Positions 26,601-33,676 of a stretch of DNA of 34,845 nucleotides are shown in pieces (position 1 is the first letter of the stretch; every line of letters begins with the position of its first letter). The stretch spans positions 1-34,845 of the forward strand of contig JAIOPI010000017.1 in assembly GCA_021413965.1 (NCBI GenBank), read 5' to 3'. The notes beneath the pieces were generated by a model. That model was not told the origin of the DNA, did no database searches, and saw only the letters and a program-made list of their open reading frames with translations. The stretch is from Lentisphaerota bacterium (lineage in GTDB: Bacteria; Verrucomicrobiota; Kiritimatiellia; UBA8416; JAIOPI01). A program made the translations under genes and the position numbers.

Positions 26601-28831
26601 TCTTCGGACTGCTGCAGGCCTTCCATCCGGCCTTCCAGATGGTCCGCTCGTCGCTGATGATCCTGCTCGGTTTCGTCATCCTGCTGCTGACGCTCCTCGT
26701 CACCGCGATGGTGGGCGGCAAGTTCCGCCAGAATCTGATGGACCTGCGCCGGCGTGAGGGACGGGTCGAAGGCGCGGACGTGAACCGCGGCGGCGTGGTC
26801 GGCACGGCGTTCATGCTCGGCCTTAATAACATGCGCCGCCGCAAGGTGCGCACGGGGCTGACCTGCGTGACGCTGGTCCTGATCACCTTCGTCATGATCT
26901 GTTTCACCTCGGTGTCGACCGACCTGGTGGATGTCGAGTACCCCACGGGCCACTCGCCGTGGAATGGCATCATGGTCCGCAACGAGAACTACGTCACGAT
27001 CAGCCCCGCCCAGGTCAGCACGGTCCAGCAGCTCTACGGCGCCACGCTGCCCGTATCCACCATCACCTGGCTGACCCCGATCATGAACAGCGCTGTCGCG
27101 GACCGGTTGCAGAACACGGAGGTGCAAGTCCAACGGGTGTGGCAGGTGGGGAATCAGTCGGTCAGCCGGCGGACGGTCTTGAATTCGGCCATCGACATGG
27201 AGTGGCAGGAACCCGCCTTCTCGGGCATCGACGCCTGCCTGCTCACGCACCGCGGCTGGTTCCCGAGGCCCGCGGAAACGCAGGCGGAAATCGCGCAGGC
27301 GGCGCGGCGCGGCGCGCGCGGGCAGCGCTACGTCATCCTCCCGGAACCGGCGGCGCGCGAGCTCGGCCTGTCGGCCGAGCTCGTGGATGCCACCAACGTG
27401 GCCGTGACCATTCGCGGCGTGACGTTCGACGTGCTCGGCATCTTCGACCCCTCGGCCCTGGCCCGCATCCAGGGCCTGGATGGGCGGTCGCTGCTGCCTT
27501 TCGACCTGAACAGCGTCCAGCAGCTTGGCCAGCGGGACGGGCGACTCGTGGTTCCCGAGGACGTCGGGCGCCTGGCCCCCTCGCAGGTGATGATCGTGAA
27601 CGAAATGCCCCCGCCGAAAAACGAGGAAATCGCGACGGTCTACTGCTCGATCCTGTTCCCCGCGGCGCCGTACCAATTGCGCGCGGATGTTCCGCCGCAG
27701 CCCGCGGTGGACTACACCCGGCAGCGCCGGCTCGTCACCGACTACCTGGAACGGCTGGGTCAGCCGGCCTACTACGCCGTGGACGGCACGTCCTACTACG
27801 GCTCGCGCCAGCGCGCGCGCAGCCTTTCCGGCCTGCTGCAGCTGCTGGTGCCGCTGCTGATTGCCGCCTTGACCGTGTTCAACACCATGCGCGGCTCGGT
27901 CTATGAACGCCGCGGCGAAATCTTCGTCTACAATGCCGTCGGCATCGCCCCCAACCATGTCTTCTTCATGTTCATGGCCGAGGCCTGCGTCTATGCCGTG
28001 GTGGGCGCCATGTGCGGCTATGTGCTCAGCCAGGCGATGGGGCGCGCACTGACCGCCGCCGGCCTCACCGGCGGCCTGAACCTGGACTACAGCTCCATCG
28101 AAACCATCTACGCGTCGCTGGCCATCATGGCTGCCGTGTTGCTCTCCACGCTCCTGCCGGCCCGCGATGCCGCGCGCCTGGCATCGCCCTCCGGCCTGAC
28201 CGGCTGGACCCTGCCGAAGGCGGAGGGCGACGTCATGGCCTTCAACCTGCCCTTCACCTTCACCCCGCACGACCGCGTGGCCGTGGTGGCCTATTTCCGG
28301 CGCTGGCTCGACGCCAACGGCGCCGGCAGCTCGGGGCCCTTCTACTGCTCGCCGCCCGAGGGCGGGAGCAAGGGGGACGGGAAGGATGGAAGATTGGAGG
28401 GATGGAAGGGTGGAAGATTGGAGGAGGGTAAGGCTGGTGGAGTTCAAGGCTCTCCGTCTTCCAATCCTCCAATCGCCCATCCTTCCAGTCTTCCCGTCCT
28501 CCCATCTTCCCCTCTTTCATCCTTCCCTTTCCCCACCCCCGCCCTGCGCAGCACGATCTGGCTCAAGCCCTACGATCTCGGCGTCTCGCAGGCGCTCGAG
28601 ATCTCCCTGCCGCCGGATCCCGAAACGGGCGAGTTCATCGCCCACATCCGGCTCACGCGCCTGAGCGGCCATACCGCGGCGTGGCAGCGCACCGTCAAAC
28701 CCTTCCTGGGGGCGCTGCGCAAGCAGTTTCTGAACTGGCGCGCCACCACGCCCGCCGACCGCACGGAGATGTTTGCCGAGGCCCGCCAGTTCCTGGGCGA
28801 GCCGGCTCGAAAGGAGCGACCCCATGGCTGA
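23513..28831 (+). CDS. Giant FtsX-type ABC permease with degenerate M28-peptidase-like domain
   Basis: A 1772-residue membrane protein. Residues 1-40 include a Pro/Ser leader read from an octamer-repeat arm; helix 1 is about 41-62. Residues about 80-375 resemble an M28 aminopeptidase (HNVLGVLRG, ALVVSAYMDSSS, DVIFVATAGHAQGL), but the usual zinc ligands look lost. A long soluble region with an Arg/Glu-rich helix (about 380-530) follows, then helices from about 985. FtsX-like segments lie at about 1102-1135 and 1441-1552. Residues about 1617-1676 are a low-complexity insert encoded by a second repeat element. The C-terminal domain follows. FtsX permeases work with LolD/MacB ATPases, two of which lie downstream. 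The start is uncertain: GTG 23513, TTG 23519 or GTG 23537, none with a good ribosome-binding site. The stop overlaps the next start by 8 bases. Confidence 0.85.
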   Translation: MQLKRACNVNDSDTSSSHGDRGASAPHPSIPPSFHSSRLAAQALVAILFLLLGWGVLALFVEVSQPRERQPRAMVRPTYSEAPLEQALARYGFETRLGEIAAAGSRVTGTPGCEQVATLVSNAFQRAGLEVLTQEFEVTIPVTEVCEIRDAATGQPLDGVRVYPFIPAGLMPISCTITTRLVAAETAALRWLDGHDPREVTVVTTVSGGATWTDLAAAGAPALIVRTDPDQQALFASPDQPENWNALVTGWEHPFPIFNATGPIASCTGRVVVLNCRVAWRPRPAHNVLGVLRGRNAHGEALVVSAYMDSSSVVPDLAPGAEQAIPLAALLDLMQALAPYRNELSRDVIFVATAGHAQGLAGVSRLMEAIETFSATRPDHRTFEARRAEHQAAERAVPDDPLLLRTAAGEVHLQRREATLAARLDYLRAGSPVYRDGFDAARATDAERKAPANRHPLLDAYLRAKEADNEASDLVSAPAASLLARPDYGAEIERLRAEAAAWHATRIRHLDDLIRVRDLFAAYRKTLTLNLDLTSGGSEQCGTLSLLVGEATVGPVVEPQVTDLANLLMLKTPGLHVRSWGAADAAGSPEYPNRNSSDLTELESEAWFHCGRLAFSLCNHEFLPGKLGTPEDRLADLNLTALRTQVPAAGRLALALAGGQVDFKVLPANRSKKVFALHGTVYGDAGTATMVPSHPMGRDTVVRAAAADGYRRAGTLLAARGISIYPPVTTSPYGTYDCPIVFNFDLWSRMTVDAARFDAAGRLAFYRDAGAAIASVYPSANLTADAMQATAGRDLQPVNVGLFRCSPVALYPCVNPQTQQPFKGVSFLTREGLTGPAHFNQGQFTAFLEPDLSFHVSLLDGAADNPEILTPRAFLLNVAAAAPAPSDNEPELAGRGYLAADTPVLAWPQLAAAESMLRTAEKRLRLQRRYHMADDQMLGFHARGTELLRQARAHLAAGEPLAAANAGAASLAYAMANHPVIRGRISQAVVGILWYLGLLVPFVFFAEKLLFGFPDIRKQLVAMTIIFLIVFGLLQAFHPAFQMVRSSLMILLGFVILLLTLLVTAMVGGKFRQNLMDLRRREGRVEGADVNRGGVVGTAFMLGLNNMRRRKVRTGLTCVTLVLITFVMICFTSVSTDLVDVEYPTGHSPWNGIMVRNENYVTISPAQVSTVQQLYGATLPVSTITWLTPIMNSAVADRLQNTEVQVQRVWQVGNQSVSRRTVLNSAIDMEWQEPAFSGIDACLLTHRGWFPRPAETQAEIAQAARRGARGQRYVILPEPAARELGLSAELVDATNVAVTIRGVTFDVLGIFDPSALARIQGLDGRSLLPFDLNSVQQLGQRDGRLVVPEDVGRLAPSQVMIVNEMPPPKNEEIATVYCSILFPAAPYQLRADVPPQPAVDYTRQRRLVTDYLERLGQPAYYAVDGTSYYGSRQRARSLSGLLQLLVPLLIAALTVFNTMRGSVYERRGEIFVYNAVGIAPNHVFFMFMAEACVYAVVGAMCGYVLSQAMGRALTAAGLTGGLNLDYSSIETIYASLAIMAAVLLSTLLPARDAARLASPSGLTGWTLPKAEGDVMAFNLPFTFTPHDRVAVVAYFRRWLDANGAGSSGPFYCSPPEGGSKGDGKDGRLEGWKGGRLEEGKAGGVQGSPSSNPPIAHPSSLPVLPSSPLSSFPFPTPALRSTIWLKPYDLGVSQALEISLPPDPETGEFIAHIRLTRLSGHTAAWQRTVKPFLGALRKQFLNWRATTPADRTEMFAEARQFLGEPARKERPHG
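28380..28526. repeat. Octamer inverted-arm element 2, inside a coding region
   Basis: The left arm (28380-28419) is five octamers: GGAAGGAT, GGAAGATT, GGAGGGAT, GGAAGGGT, GGAAGATT. The right arm (28455-28526) is nine inverse octamers in unbroken 8-bp register, mostly of the NNTCTTCC / NNTCCTCC type. The spacer is only about 35 bases, so the whole could fold into one long hairpin. It lies in frame in the 1772-aa permease gene without a stop codon. Confidence 0.88.
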
Positions 28832-30812
28832 GCCCCGATCCCGCAAGGGCGACCGCGAACTCGAGGCGTACCGCTCCATCGTCGAGACGCCGACCGAATT
28901 CAAGAATGGCTTCACCTGGGTCGCCGTGGCCGGCGCTTTTTTCTGCGGCCTGCTGATGATGCCCGGTGCCATCTACCTGAGCCTGATCACCGGCGGCGGC
29001 CTCGCCGCCGCGTGGGTCACCCTGATCATCTTTTCGGAGATCAGCCGGCGCGCCATGCGCACGCTCAACAAGCAGGAGCTGGTCATCCTGCTTGTCGTGG
29101 CCGGCGCCATGGCGGGTGGCGGGCCGCTCGCCCAGCTCATCTGGCGCCAGTATTTCATCCAGAGCGATGCCATCCGCGACATCGGCCTGCTGGGGCAATT
29201 CCCGTCCTGGTACGCGCCGCCGCCCGCCAGCGAGGCCATCACGGGCCGCGCCCTGTGGCACCCGGCCTGGCTCACCCCCATCCTCATCGTGCTCTTCATG
29301 CACGTCATCGGCCGCATCAAGAGCTACACCCTGGGCTACTTCTTCTTCCGCGTAACCTCCGACGTCGAGCGGCTGCCGTTCCCGCTGGCCGGCGTGAACG
29401 CGCAGGGCTCGATGGCGCTGGCCGAATCCGGCGAACGCAAGACCACCTGGAAGTGGCGGATGTTCTCGCTCGGCGCCGTGCTCGGGCTGGTGTTTGCCGC
29501 CGTCCAGATCGGCATCCCGCTGGTTTCGGGCGCGCTGCTGGCGAAGCCGGTGACGGTCATCCCCCTGCCGTGGTGGGATGCGACGCGCTTGACCGAGTCG
29601 CTGCTGCCGGCGACGCCCACCGGTATCGTCTTCGACCTCGGGTTGATCATCATCGGCATGGTCATGCCCTTCTGGGCCGTGGTCGGCACGGCCGCCGCCA
29701 TCCTGTTGACCCTGGCCATGAACCCGTTGCTTCACCACCTGGGCGTGCTGAACCGCTGGCAGCCGGGGATGGACACGATCGCCACCACCTTCGGCAACTC
29801 GATCGATTTCTGGATGAGCTTCGGCCTGGGCACCGCCATCGCCGTCGCGCTGATCTCGCTCTACCAGACCGGGCGCGACATGGTCCGCAAGGTGCGTGAG
29901 CTGCGCCAAGCCGCCGGCCGTGACGCCAAGCGCGGCTCGATGTGGAGCACGCCGCCCGGGCGCGGCGATTTCTCGCCCTGGATCGCGCTGGGCCTCTACG
30001 CGGTCTGCGCCGGCCTTGTGGTGTGGCTCGCGCACTGGCTCGTGCCCGGCTTCCCCGTGCTCTTCCTTATGTTCTTCACGTTCATTTACACCCCGCTGAT
30101 TTCCTACATCAATGCCCGCCTCGTCGGCATCGTCGGCCAGAGCGTGGACATTCCGTATGTCCGCGAAATGGCGTACATCTTCTCGGGCTACAAGGGGCTG
30201 GACATCTGGCTGGCGCCCGTGCCGCTCGAGAACTACGGCGGCCGCGCCCAGGACTTCCGCTCCCAGGAACTCACCGGCACCAACTTCTGGTCCTACGTGA
30301 AATCCGACTGCCTGATCGTGCCGCTGAGTTTTGCGCTGAGCTTCGTCTTCTGGGCGTTCATCTGGCACTCCGGCGCGATTCCCTCGGAGACGTACCCGTT
30401 CGCGCAGAAGATCTGGGACTTGCAGGCCAAGAACACGGCCCTGCTGTATTCGGCCACGCTGGACATGCACGGCGCCACGCCGCTCTTCTTCCAGGCCATC
30501 CACCCCGGCGTCATCGGCGGCGGCTTCGCCTTCTCCATGGTGGCCTTCTTCCTGCTCTCGGCCTTCAGCCTGCCGGTCATGACCATCTACGGCTTCGTGC
30601 AGGGCATTGGCCAGATGCCCCACGCGTTTCTGCCGCTGGTCATCGGCGCCCTGATCGGCCGCTTCTACCTGCAGCGCAAGTTCGGCCAGAAGCGGATCCT
30701 GGAGGTCATGCCCGTGCTCGCCGCCGGCTACGGCACCGGCGCCGGCCTCATCGCCCTGATCGGCGTGGCCCTGAATTTGATCGTCAAAGCCGTGTCGGCG
30801 GCGCCGTTCTGA
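28824..30812 (+). CDS. OPT-family oligopeptide transporter-like membrane protein
   Basis: A 662-residue polytopic protein with about 14 hydrophobic segments. It resembles the OPT superfamily, whose members import oligopeptides or metal chelates using proton gradients. Typical features include an N-terminal helix pair with FFCGLLMMPGAIYLSLITGG, the segment DVERLPFPLAGVNAQG near residue 183, and paired Gly-rich helices near the C-terminus. The start at 28824 is well supported by AAGGAG seven bases upstream. It overlaps the stop codon of the giant permease by eight bases, so the two are coupled. The left arm of element 3 begins at its stop codon. The substrate is unknown. Confidence 0.85.
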   Translation: MAEPRSRKGDRELEAYRSIVETPTEFKNGFTWVAVAGAFFCGLLMMPGAIYLSLITGGGLAAAWVTLIIFSEISRRAMRTLNKQELVILLVVAGAMAGGGPLAQLIWRQYFIQSDAIRDIGLLGQFPSWYAPPPASEAITGRALWHPAWLTPILIVLFMHVIGRIKSYTLGYFFFRVTSDVERLPFPLAGVNAQGSMALAESGERKTTWKWRMFSLGAVLGLVFAAVQIGIPLVSGALLAKPVTVIPLPWWDATRLTESLLPATPTGIVFDLGLIIIGMVMPFWAVVGTAAAILLTLAMNPLLHHLGVLNRWQPGMDTIATTFGNSIDFWMSFGLGTAIAVALISLYQTGRDMVRKVRELRQAAGRDAKRGSMWSTPPGRGDFSPWIALGLYAVCAGLVVWLAHWLVPGFPVLFLMFFTFIYTPLISYINARLVGIVGQSVDIPYVREMAYIFSGYKGLDIWLAPVPLENYGGRAQDFRSQELTGTNFWSYVKSDCLIVPLSFALSFVFWAFIWHSGAIPSETYPFAQKIWDLQAKNTALLYSATLDMHGATPLFFQAIHPGVIGGGFAFSMVAFFLLSAFSLPVMTIYGFVQGIGQMPHAFLPLVIGALIGRFYLQRKFGQKRILEVMPVLAAGYGTGAGLIALIGVALNLIVKAVSAAPF

Positions 30813-30849
30813 GGAGGGGAAGAGGGAGAGATTGGAAGAGGGAAAGATT

Positions 30850-31503
30850 GGAAGGGCGGAAGACTGGAAGATTGGAAACTGGGAAGGCTGGAAGGGTGGA
30901 AGGCGGGCAATATGGACGCGGACTTGCGGGATAGGCTGGAAAACTGGGAAAGCCCAAACCGGAATCTCAACCGTGGGTACCGCAAACTCGATGTGTGGCG
31001 TGACGCCATCGAGTACTACGCCGTGACCTGCGGCATCTTTCGCGGGTTTCCCTATGAACTGAAGCGTGTGGCGGCCAACCAGATGGCCTCGGTTGACTCG
31101 ATCCACAGGAATGTAGCCGAAGGCTATTGCAGGCGATCGATTAAGGAGTACATCCAATTCCTGTATGTGGCGCTTGGATCGGCGGGCGAATCGGTGTCAG
31201 GATTGCATGCCTGTCGCCGCGCCGATCAGATTGAGGCTCAGCAGTTCGCCTCGGCGGACGCACTGGTGTACAAGATTGAAAACGGCTTGAAGCGGCTCAT
31301 CGAAAGCCTCCAGCGCAAGAGTGCGGAAGGGACGTGGGAGGATAGCTTTGTGATTCGTGAGTCAAATGCAGCATATGGAGCGGAGGTTGCCCATGACTAA
31401 CCCCTCCAGTCCTCCCGTCTTCCAATCCTCCAATCCTCCAATCTTCCACCCTTCCAGTCTTCCAGTCTTCCAATCTTCCACCCTTCCTCCCTTCCAGTCT
31501 TCC
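30850..31503. repeat. Octamer inverted-arm element 3, enclosing the S23-type gene
   Basis: The left arm is seven octamers in register (30850-30905: GGAAGGGC, GGAAGACT, GGAAGATT, GGAAACTG, GGAAGGCT, GGAAGGGT, GGAAGGCG), with looser purine repeats back to the stop codon at 30812. The right arm is ten inverse octamers in register (31424-31503), including AATCTTCC, ACCCTTCC and AGTCTTCC. The spacer is the four-helix-bundle gene plus the start of the next permease gene. This is the only one of the five elements that carries a gene of its own. Confidence 0.9.
30912..31400 (+). CDS. Four-helix-bundle protein (S23 / 23S-rRNA-intervening-sequence type)
   Basis: A 162-residue soluble protein of the TIGR02436-type four-helix-bundle family. 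Visible family features are YRKLDVWRDAIEYY (residues 23-36), the motif SIHRNVAEGYCRR with the conserved Asn-x-Ala-Glu-Gly (about 63-75), and EYIQFLYVALGSAGE (about 79-93). Family members occur in rRNA intervening sequences, and the fold is shared with Avd, the accessory protein of diversity-generating retroelements. The biochemical role of most members is unknown. The purine-rich left arm of element 3 supplies GGAAGG-type ribosome-binding sequence just before the ATG. Its last codons overlap the next gene's start codon (ATGACTAA, 31393-31400) and contain that gene's GGAGG. Its base composition seems less GC-rich than its neighbours, hinting at separate origin. Confidence 0.88.
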   Translation: MDADLRDRLENWESPNRNLNRGYRKLDVWRDAIEYYAVTCGIFRGFPYELKRVAANQMASVDSIHRNVAEGYCRRSIKEYIQFLYVALGSAGESVSGLHACRRADQIEAQQFASADALVYKIENGLKRLIESLQRKSAEGTWEDSFVIRESNAAYGAEVAHD

Positions 31504-32481
31504 CCGCTTCTCTTCCGCCGCGCTTTCCGCATCTCCCTGCAGGGGATCCGCATCCGGTTGGGGCGTTCGATGGTGACGCTGTCGGGCGTGGTGCTGGGCA
31601 TCGCGTTCCTGATGAGCACGGTCACGACGCAGTTCATCAACCGGGCCGTGGCGCAGGAGCGCGAGGCCCGCCAGCAACTCAATCTGATGGCGAACGTCGT
31701 GCGGACCCAGATCGGCGCCATCGCCGGCAAAACCCTGGCGGTGGCCGTCTGCGGCGCGCTGTCGCCGGTCGAGTCGGACCTGCTGGATTTCCTGCGGGCC
31801 GCGCAGCCGGCGGGGCTGCGGATCCATGGGCCGGCGCCGGAGGCCCCGCCGTCGGCGTTCGCCCGGGGCGCTTCCGCCGTGCTGCTGCTGGGCGACGCGC
31901 CGCAATGCCCCGTACCGCTGGCGACGCTCACCGAGGGCATGATCACGCGCCTGGTGATCGACAGCCGCACCGACCGCGCCTGCGAGCCCGACGCCACGGT
32001 GCGCCGCGAAACCATCTTCAACCGCCAGGTGGACGACCAGCGCGAGCGTGAGGCGCACCGGGCGGCCGGCGAACGCTTCCGCACGCTGTGGATCGTGCTG
32101 ATCTCACTCGCCGTCACCGTCATCGGCGTGGCCAATGCGCTGCTGATGTCCGTCACGGAACGCTTTCGCGAGATCGGCACGATGAAATGCCTCGGCGCCC
32201 TCTCCAGTTTCATCCGCCGCCTGTTCCTGATCGAGAGCGCGCTGATCGGGCTGGCGGGGTCCGTGCTTGGCGTGCTGGCGGGCACCCTGATGACGATGGG
32301 CGTCTACGGCTGCATTTACGGGTTCGCGCTGGTCTTCGGCACCATTGCCTACGGCGCGCTGGCGCTTGCGGGCGTCGCCGCCACCCTGGCCGGCGCCGTG
32401 CTCGCTGTGCTCGCCGCACTCTACCCCGCCCATTTTGCCTCGCGCATGGTGCCGGCCGCCGCGTTGCGAAGCACGGTGTGA
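31393..32481 (+). CDS. FtsX/MacB-type ABC permease
   Basis: A 362-residue permease, with start ATG at 31393 and GGAGG seven bases upstream. Residues about 2-40 are an 8-residue-periodic Ser/Pro/Phe leader (PVFQSSNP-PIFHPSSL-type) translated from the right arm of element 3. The real protein begins near residue 39 with LLFRRAFRISLQGIRIRLGR and a first helix (about 57-77). A soluble periplasmic domain follows, then three C-terminal helices with the FtsX-type cytoplasmic loop TERFREIGTMKCLGA near residue 252. It pairs with the downstream ATPases and probably with the giant permease to make a Lol/MacB-like complex. The cargo is unknown. Confidence 0.85.
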   Translation: MTNPSSPPVFQSSNPPIFHPSSLPVFQSSTLPPFQSSPLLFRRAFRISLQGIRIRLGRSMVTLSGVVLGIAFLMSTVTTQFINRAVAQEREARQQLNLMANVVRTQIGAIAGKTLAVAVCGALSPVESDLLDFLRAAQPAGLRIHGPAPEAPPSAFARGASAVLLLGDAPQCPVPLATLTEGMITRLVIDSRTDRACEPDATVRRETIFNRQVDDQREREAHRAAGERFRTLWIVLISLAVTVIGVANALLMSVTERFREIGTMKCLGALSSFIRRLFLIESALIGLAGSVLGVLAGTLMTMGVYGCIYGFALVFGTIAYGALALAGVAATLAGAVLAVLAALYPAHFASRMVPAAALRSTV

Positions 32482-32494
32482 GGAGCGGGGGAAT

Positions 32495-32699
32495 GGAAGA
32501 ATGGAAGGGTGGAAGGGTGGAAGGGTGGAAGGGTGGAAGAGCGGGGAGATGCGTTTGTGACACATGCTGCCGATGAGACTCGCGATCGGGATGGGGGGGC
32601 TTTCGTCCCTCAATTTCCCCCGCTTTCATCCCCCCAGTCGTCCTCTCTTCCTCCCGTCCAACCTTCCAATCTTCCACCCTTCCAGTCCTCCAATCTTCC
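32495..32699. repeat. Octamer inverted-arm element 4
   Basis: The left arm (32495-32542) is GGAAGAAT, four perfect copies of GGAAGGGT, then GGAAGAGC. The right arm (32660-32699) is AACCTTCC, AATCTTCC, ACCCTTCC, AGTCCTCC, AATCTTCC in register, with looser pyrimidine sequence from about 32600. The left purine tract begins at the permease stop codon (32479-32481). The spacer holds the start codon of the first ATPase. Confidence 0.88.
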
Positions 32700-33432
32700 C
32701 TCCTCAATCCCCTCCGGCCACGTCATCCGCGCCGTCGATGTGCGCAAGGTCTACCGCATGGGGGACAGCGAGACGCATGCCCTGCGCGGGGTGACCCTCG
32801 ACATCCGGCGCGGCGAGTACCTCTCGATCATGGGGCCGTCCGGCTCGGGCAAGTCCACGTTCTTCAACATGATCGGCGGGCTCGACAAGCCCACCTCCGG
32901 CAAGGTCTACATCGACCAGGTCGACATCGCGCAGCTCGATCCCTACGAACTGGCCTGGCTGCGCTGCCGCAAGGTCGGCTATGTCTTCCAGACCTTCAAC
33001 CTCATCCAGGTCATGTCCTGCATCGAGAACGTCATGCTGCCGATGGCCTTTGCCGGCAAGGACAGCGAGGAGGCGCGCGAGGCCGCCATGCGCATCCTCG
33101 AGCGCGTCGGCCTCGCCGAACGCGCCCTGCACAAGCCGGCCGAAATGTCGGGCGGCCAGCAGCAGCGCGTCGCCGTCGCGCGGGCCCTCGCCAACGCGCC
33201 CGACATCCTGCTGGCCGACGAGCCCACCGCCAACCTCGACCTGAAAACCGGCCACGAAATCATCGAGCTGTTTTGCCGTCTGCGCGACGAACTGGGCGTG
33301 ACCATCATCTCCGCCACGCATGACCTGAAGATGCTGAAGGCCTCCGACCGCATCTGCTGGATCGATGACGGACGCCTGGAGCGCGTCTCGATACCGGCGG
33401 AGCTGAATATCGACGTGGAGAATGTGGAGTAG
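32557..33432 (+). CDS. ABC transporter ATPase, LolD/MacB type (first)
   Basis: A 291-residue ATPase from GTG 32557, preceded by GGGGAG at eight bases. An in-frame ATG at 32509 lies in the purine arm and would add a repeat-coded tail. The first 50 or so residues are a Ser/Pro leader read from the right arm of element 4. The ATPase proper begins at HVIRAVDVRKVYRMG. It has Walker A GPSGSGKST (about 93-101), Q-loop FQTFNL, signature MSGGQQQRVAVARAL (about 197), Walker B ILLADEPTANLD, and switch His in SATHDLKML. All catalytic motifs are intact. It powers an FtsX-type permease, most likely the two in this cluster. Left-arm sequence of element 5 begins at its stop codon. Confidence 0.92.
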   Translation: MTHAADETRDRDGGAFVPQFPPLSSPQSSSLPPVQPSNLPPFQSSNLPSSIPSGHVIRAVDVRKVYRMGDSETHALRGVTLDIRRGEYLSIMGPSGSGKSTFFNMIGGLDKPTSGKVYIDQVDIAQLDPYELAWLRCRKVGYVFQTFNLIQVMSCIENVMLPMAFAGKDSEEAREAAMRILERVGLAERALHKPAEMSGGQQQRVAVARALANAPDILLADEPTANLDLKTGHEIIELFCRLRDELGVTIISATHDLKMLKASDRICWIDDGRLERVSIPAELNIDVENVE

Positions 33433-33436
33433 GGGG

Positions 33437-33676
33437 GGAAGTGTGGAAGATTGGAAGGATGGAAGATTGGAAGAGTGGAAGAAAATGGACTTGAGCGGGC
33501 TACGGGTATGCCAATGATCGTGGGCCTTATAACTGACGTTCTGCTGGCGCCTGCGGCAAAAGCGGTAGCCTCCGGAGTGTGCACATGACACCCGCCACGC
33601 CTCGCCCCCCCCCTTCTTCCACGCCTCCAATCATCCATTCTTCCTCCCTTCCTTCCCCCCAGTCTTCCACCCTTCC
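33437..33676. repeat. Octamer inverted-arm element 5
   Basis: The left arm (33437-33476) is GGAAGTGT, GGAAGATT, GGAAGGAT, GGAAGATT, GGAAGAGT in perfect register, then a sixth GGAAG. The right arm (33621-33676) is seven inverse octamers, including ACGCCTCC, ATTCTTCC, TCCCTTCC, AGTCTTCC and ACCCTTCC. The spacer of about 140 bases holds the ribosome-binding site and start codon of the second ATPase. The left arm region begins at the upstream stop codon (33430-33432). Confidence 0.88.

Noticed and set aside
23558..28480. 1640-codon open frame on the minus strand
   Set aside because: It is antisense to the giant permease, which has membrane helices, FtsX motifs and coupling to the next gene. The minus frame is His/Arg/Gly-rich with no domain.
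30811..30910. CRISPR array or simple microsatellite
   Set aside because: Units are 8 bp without spacers, and the arrays are paired as inverted arms around genes, which fits neither CRISPR nor random microsatellites.
28695..31157. 820-codon minus-strand open frame opposite the OPT-like gene
   Set aside because: The plus-strand gene has a strong ribosome-binding site, about 14 membrane segments and family motifs; the minus frame is charged low-complexity sequence.
32509..32556. ATG 32509 as start of the first ATPase
   Set aside because: It lies in the purine octamer arm and would encode repeat sequence; GTG 32557 has GGGGAG at a proper distance.
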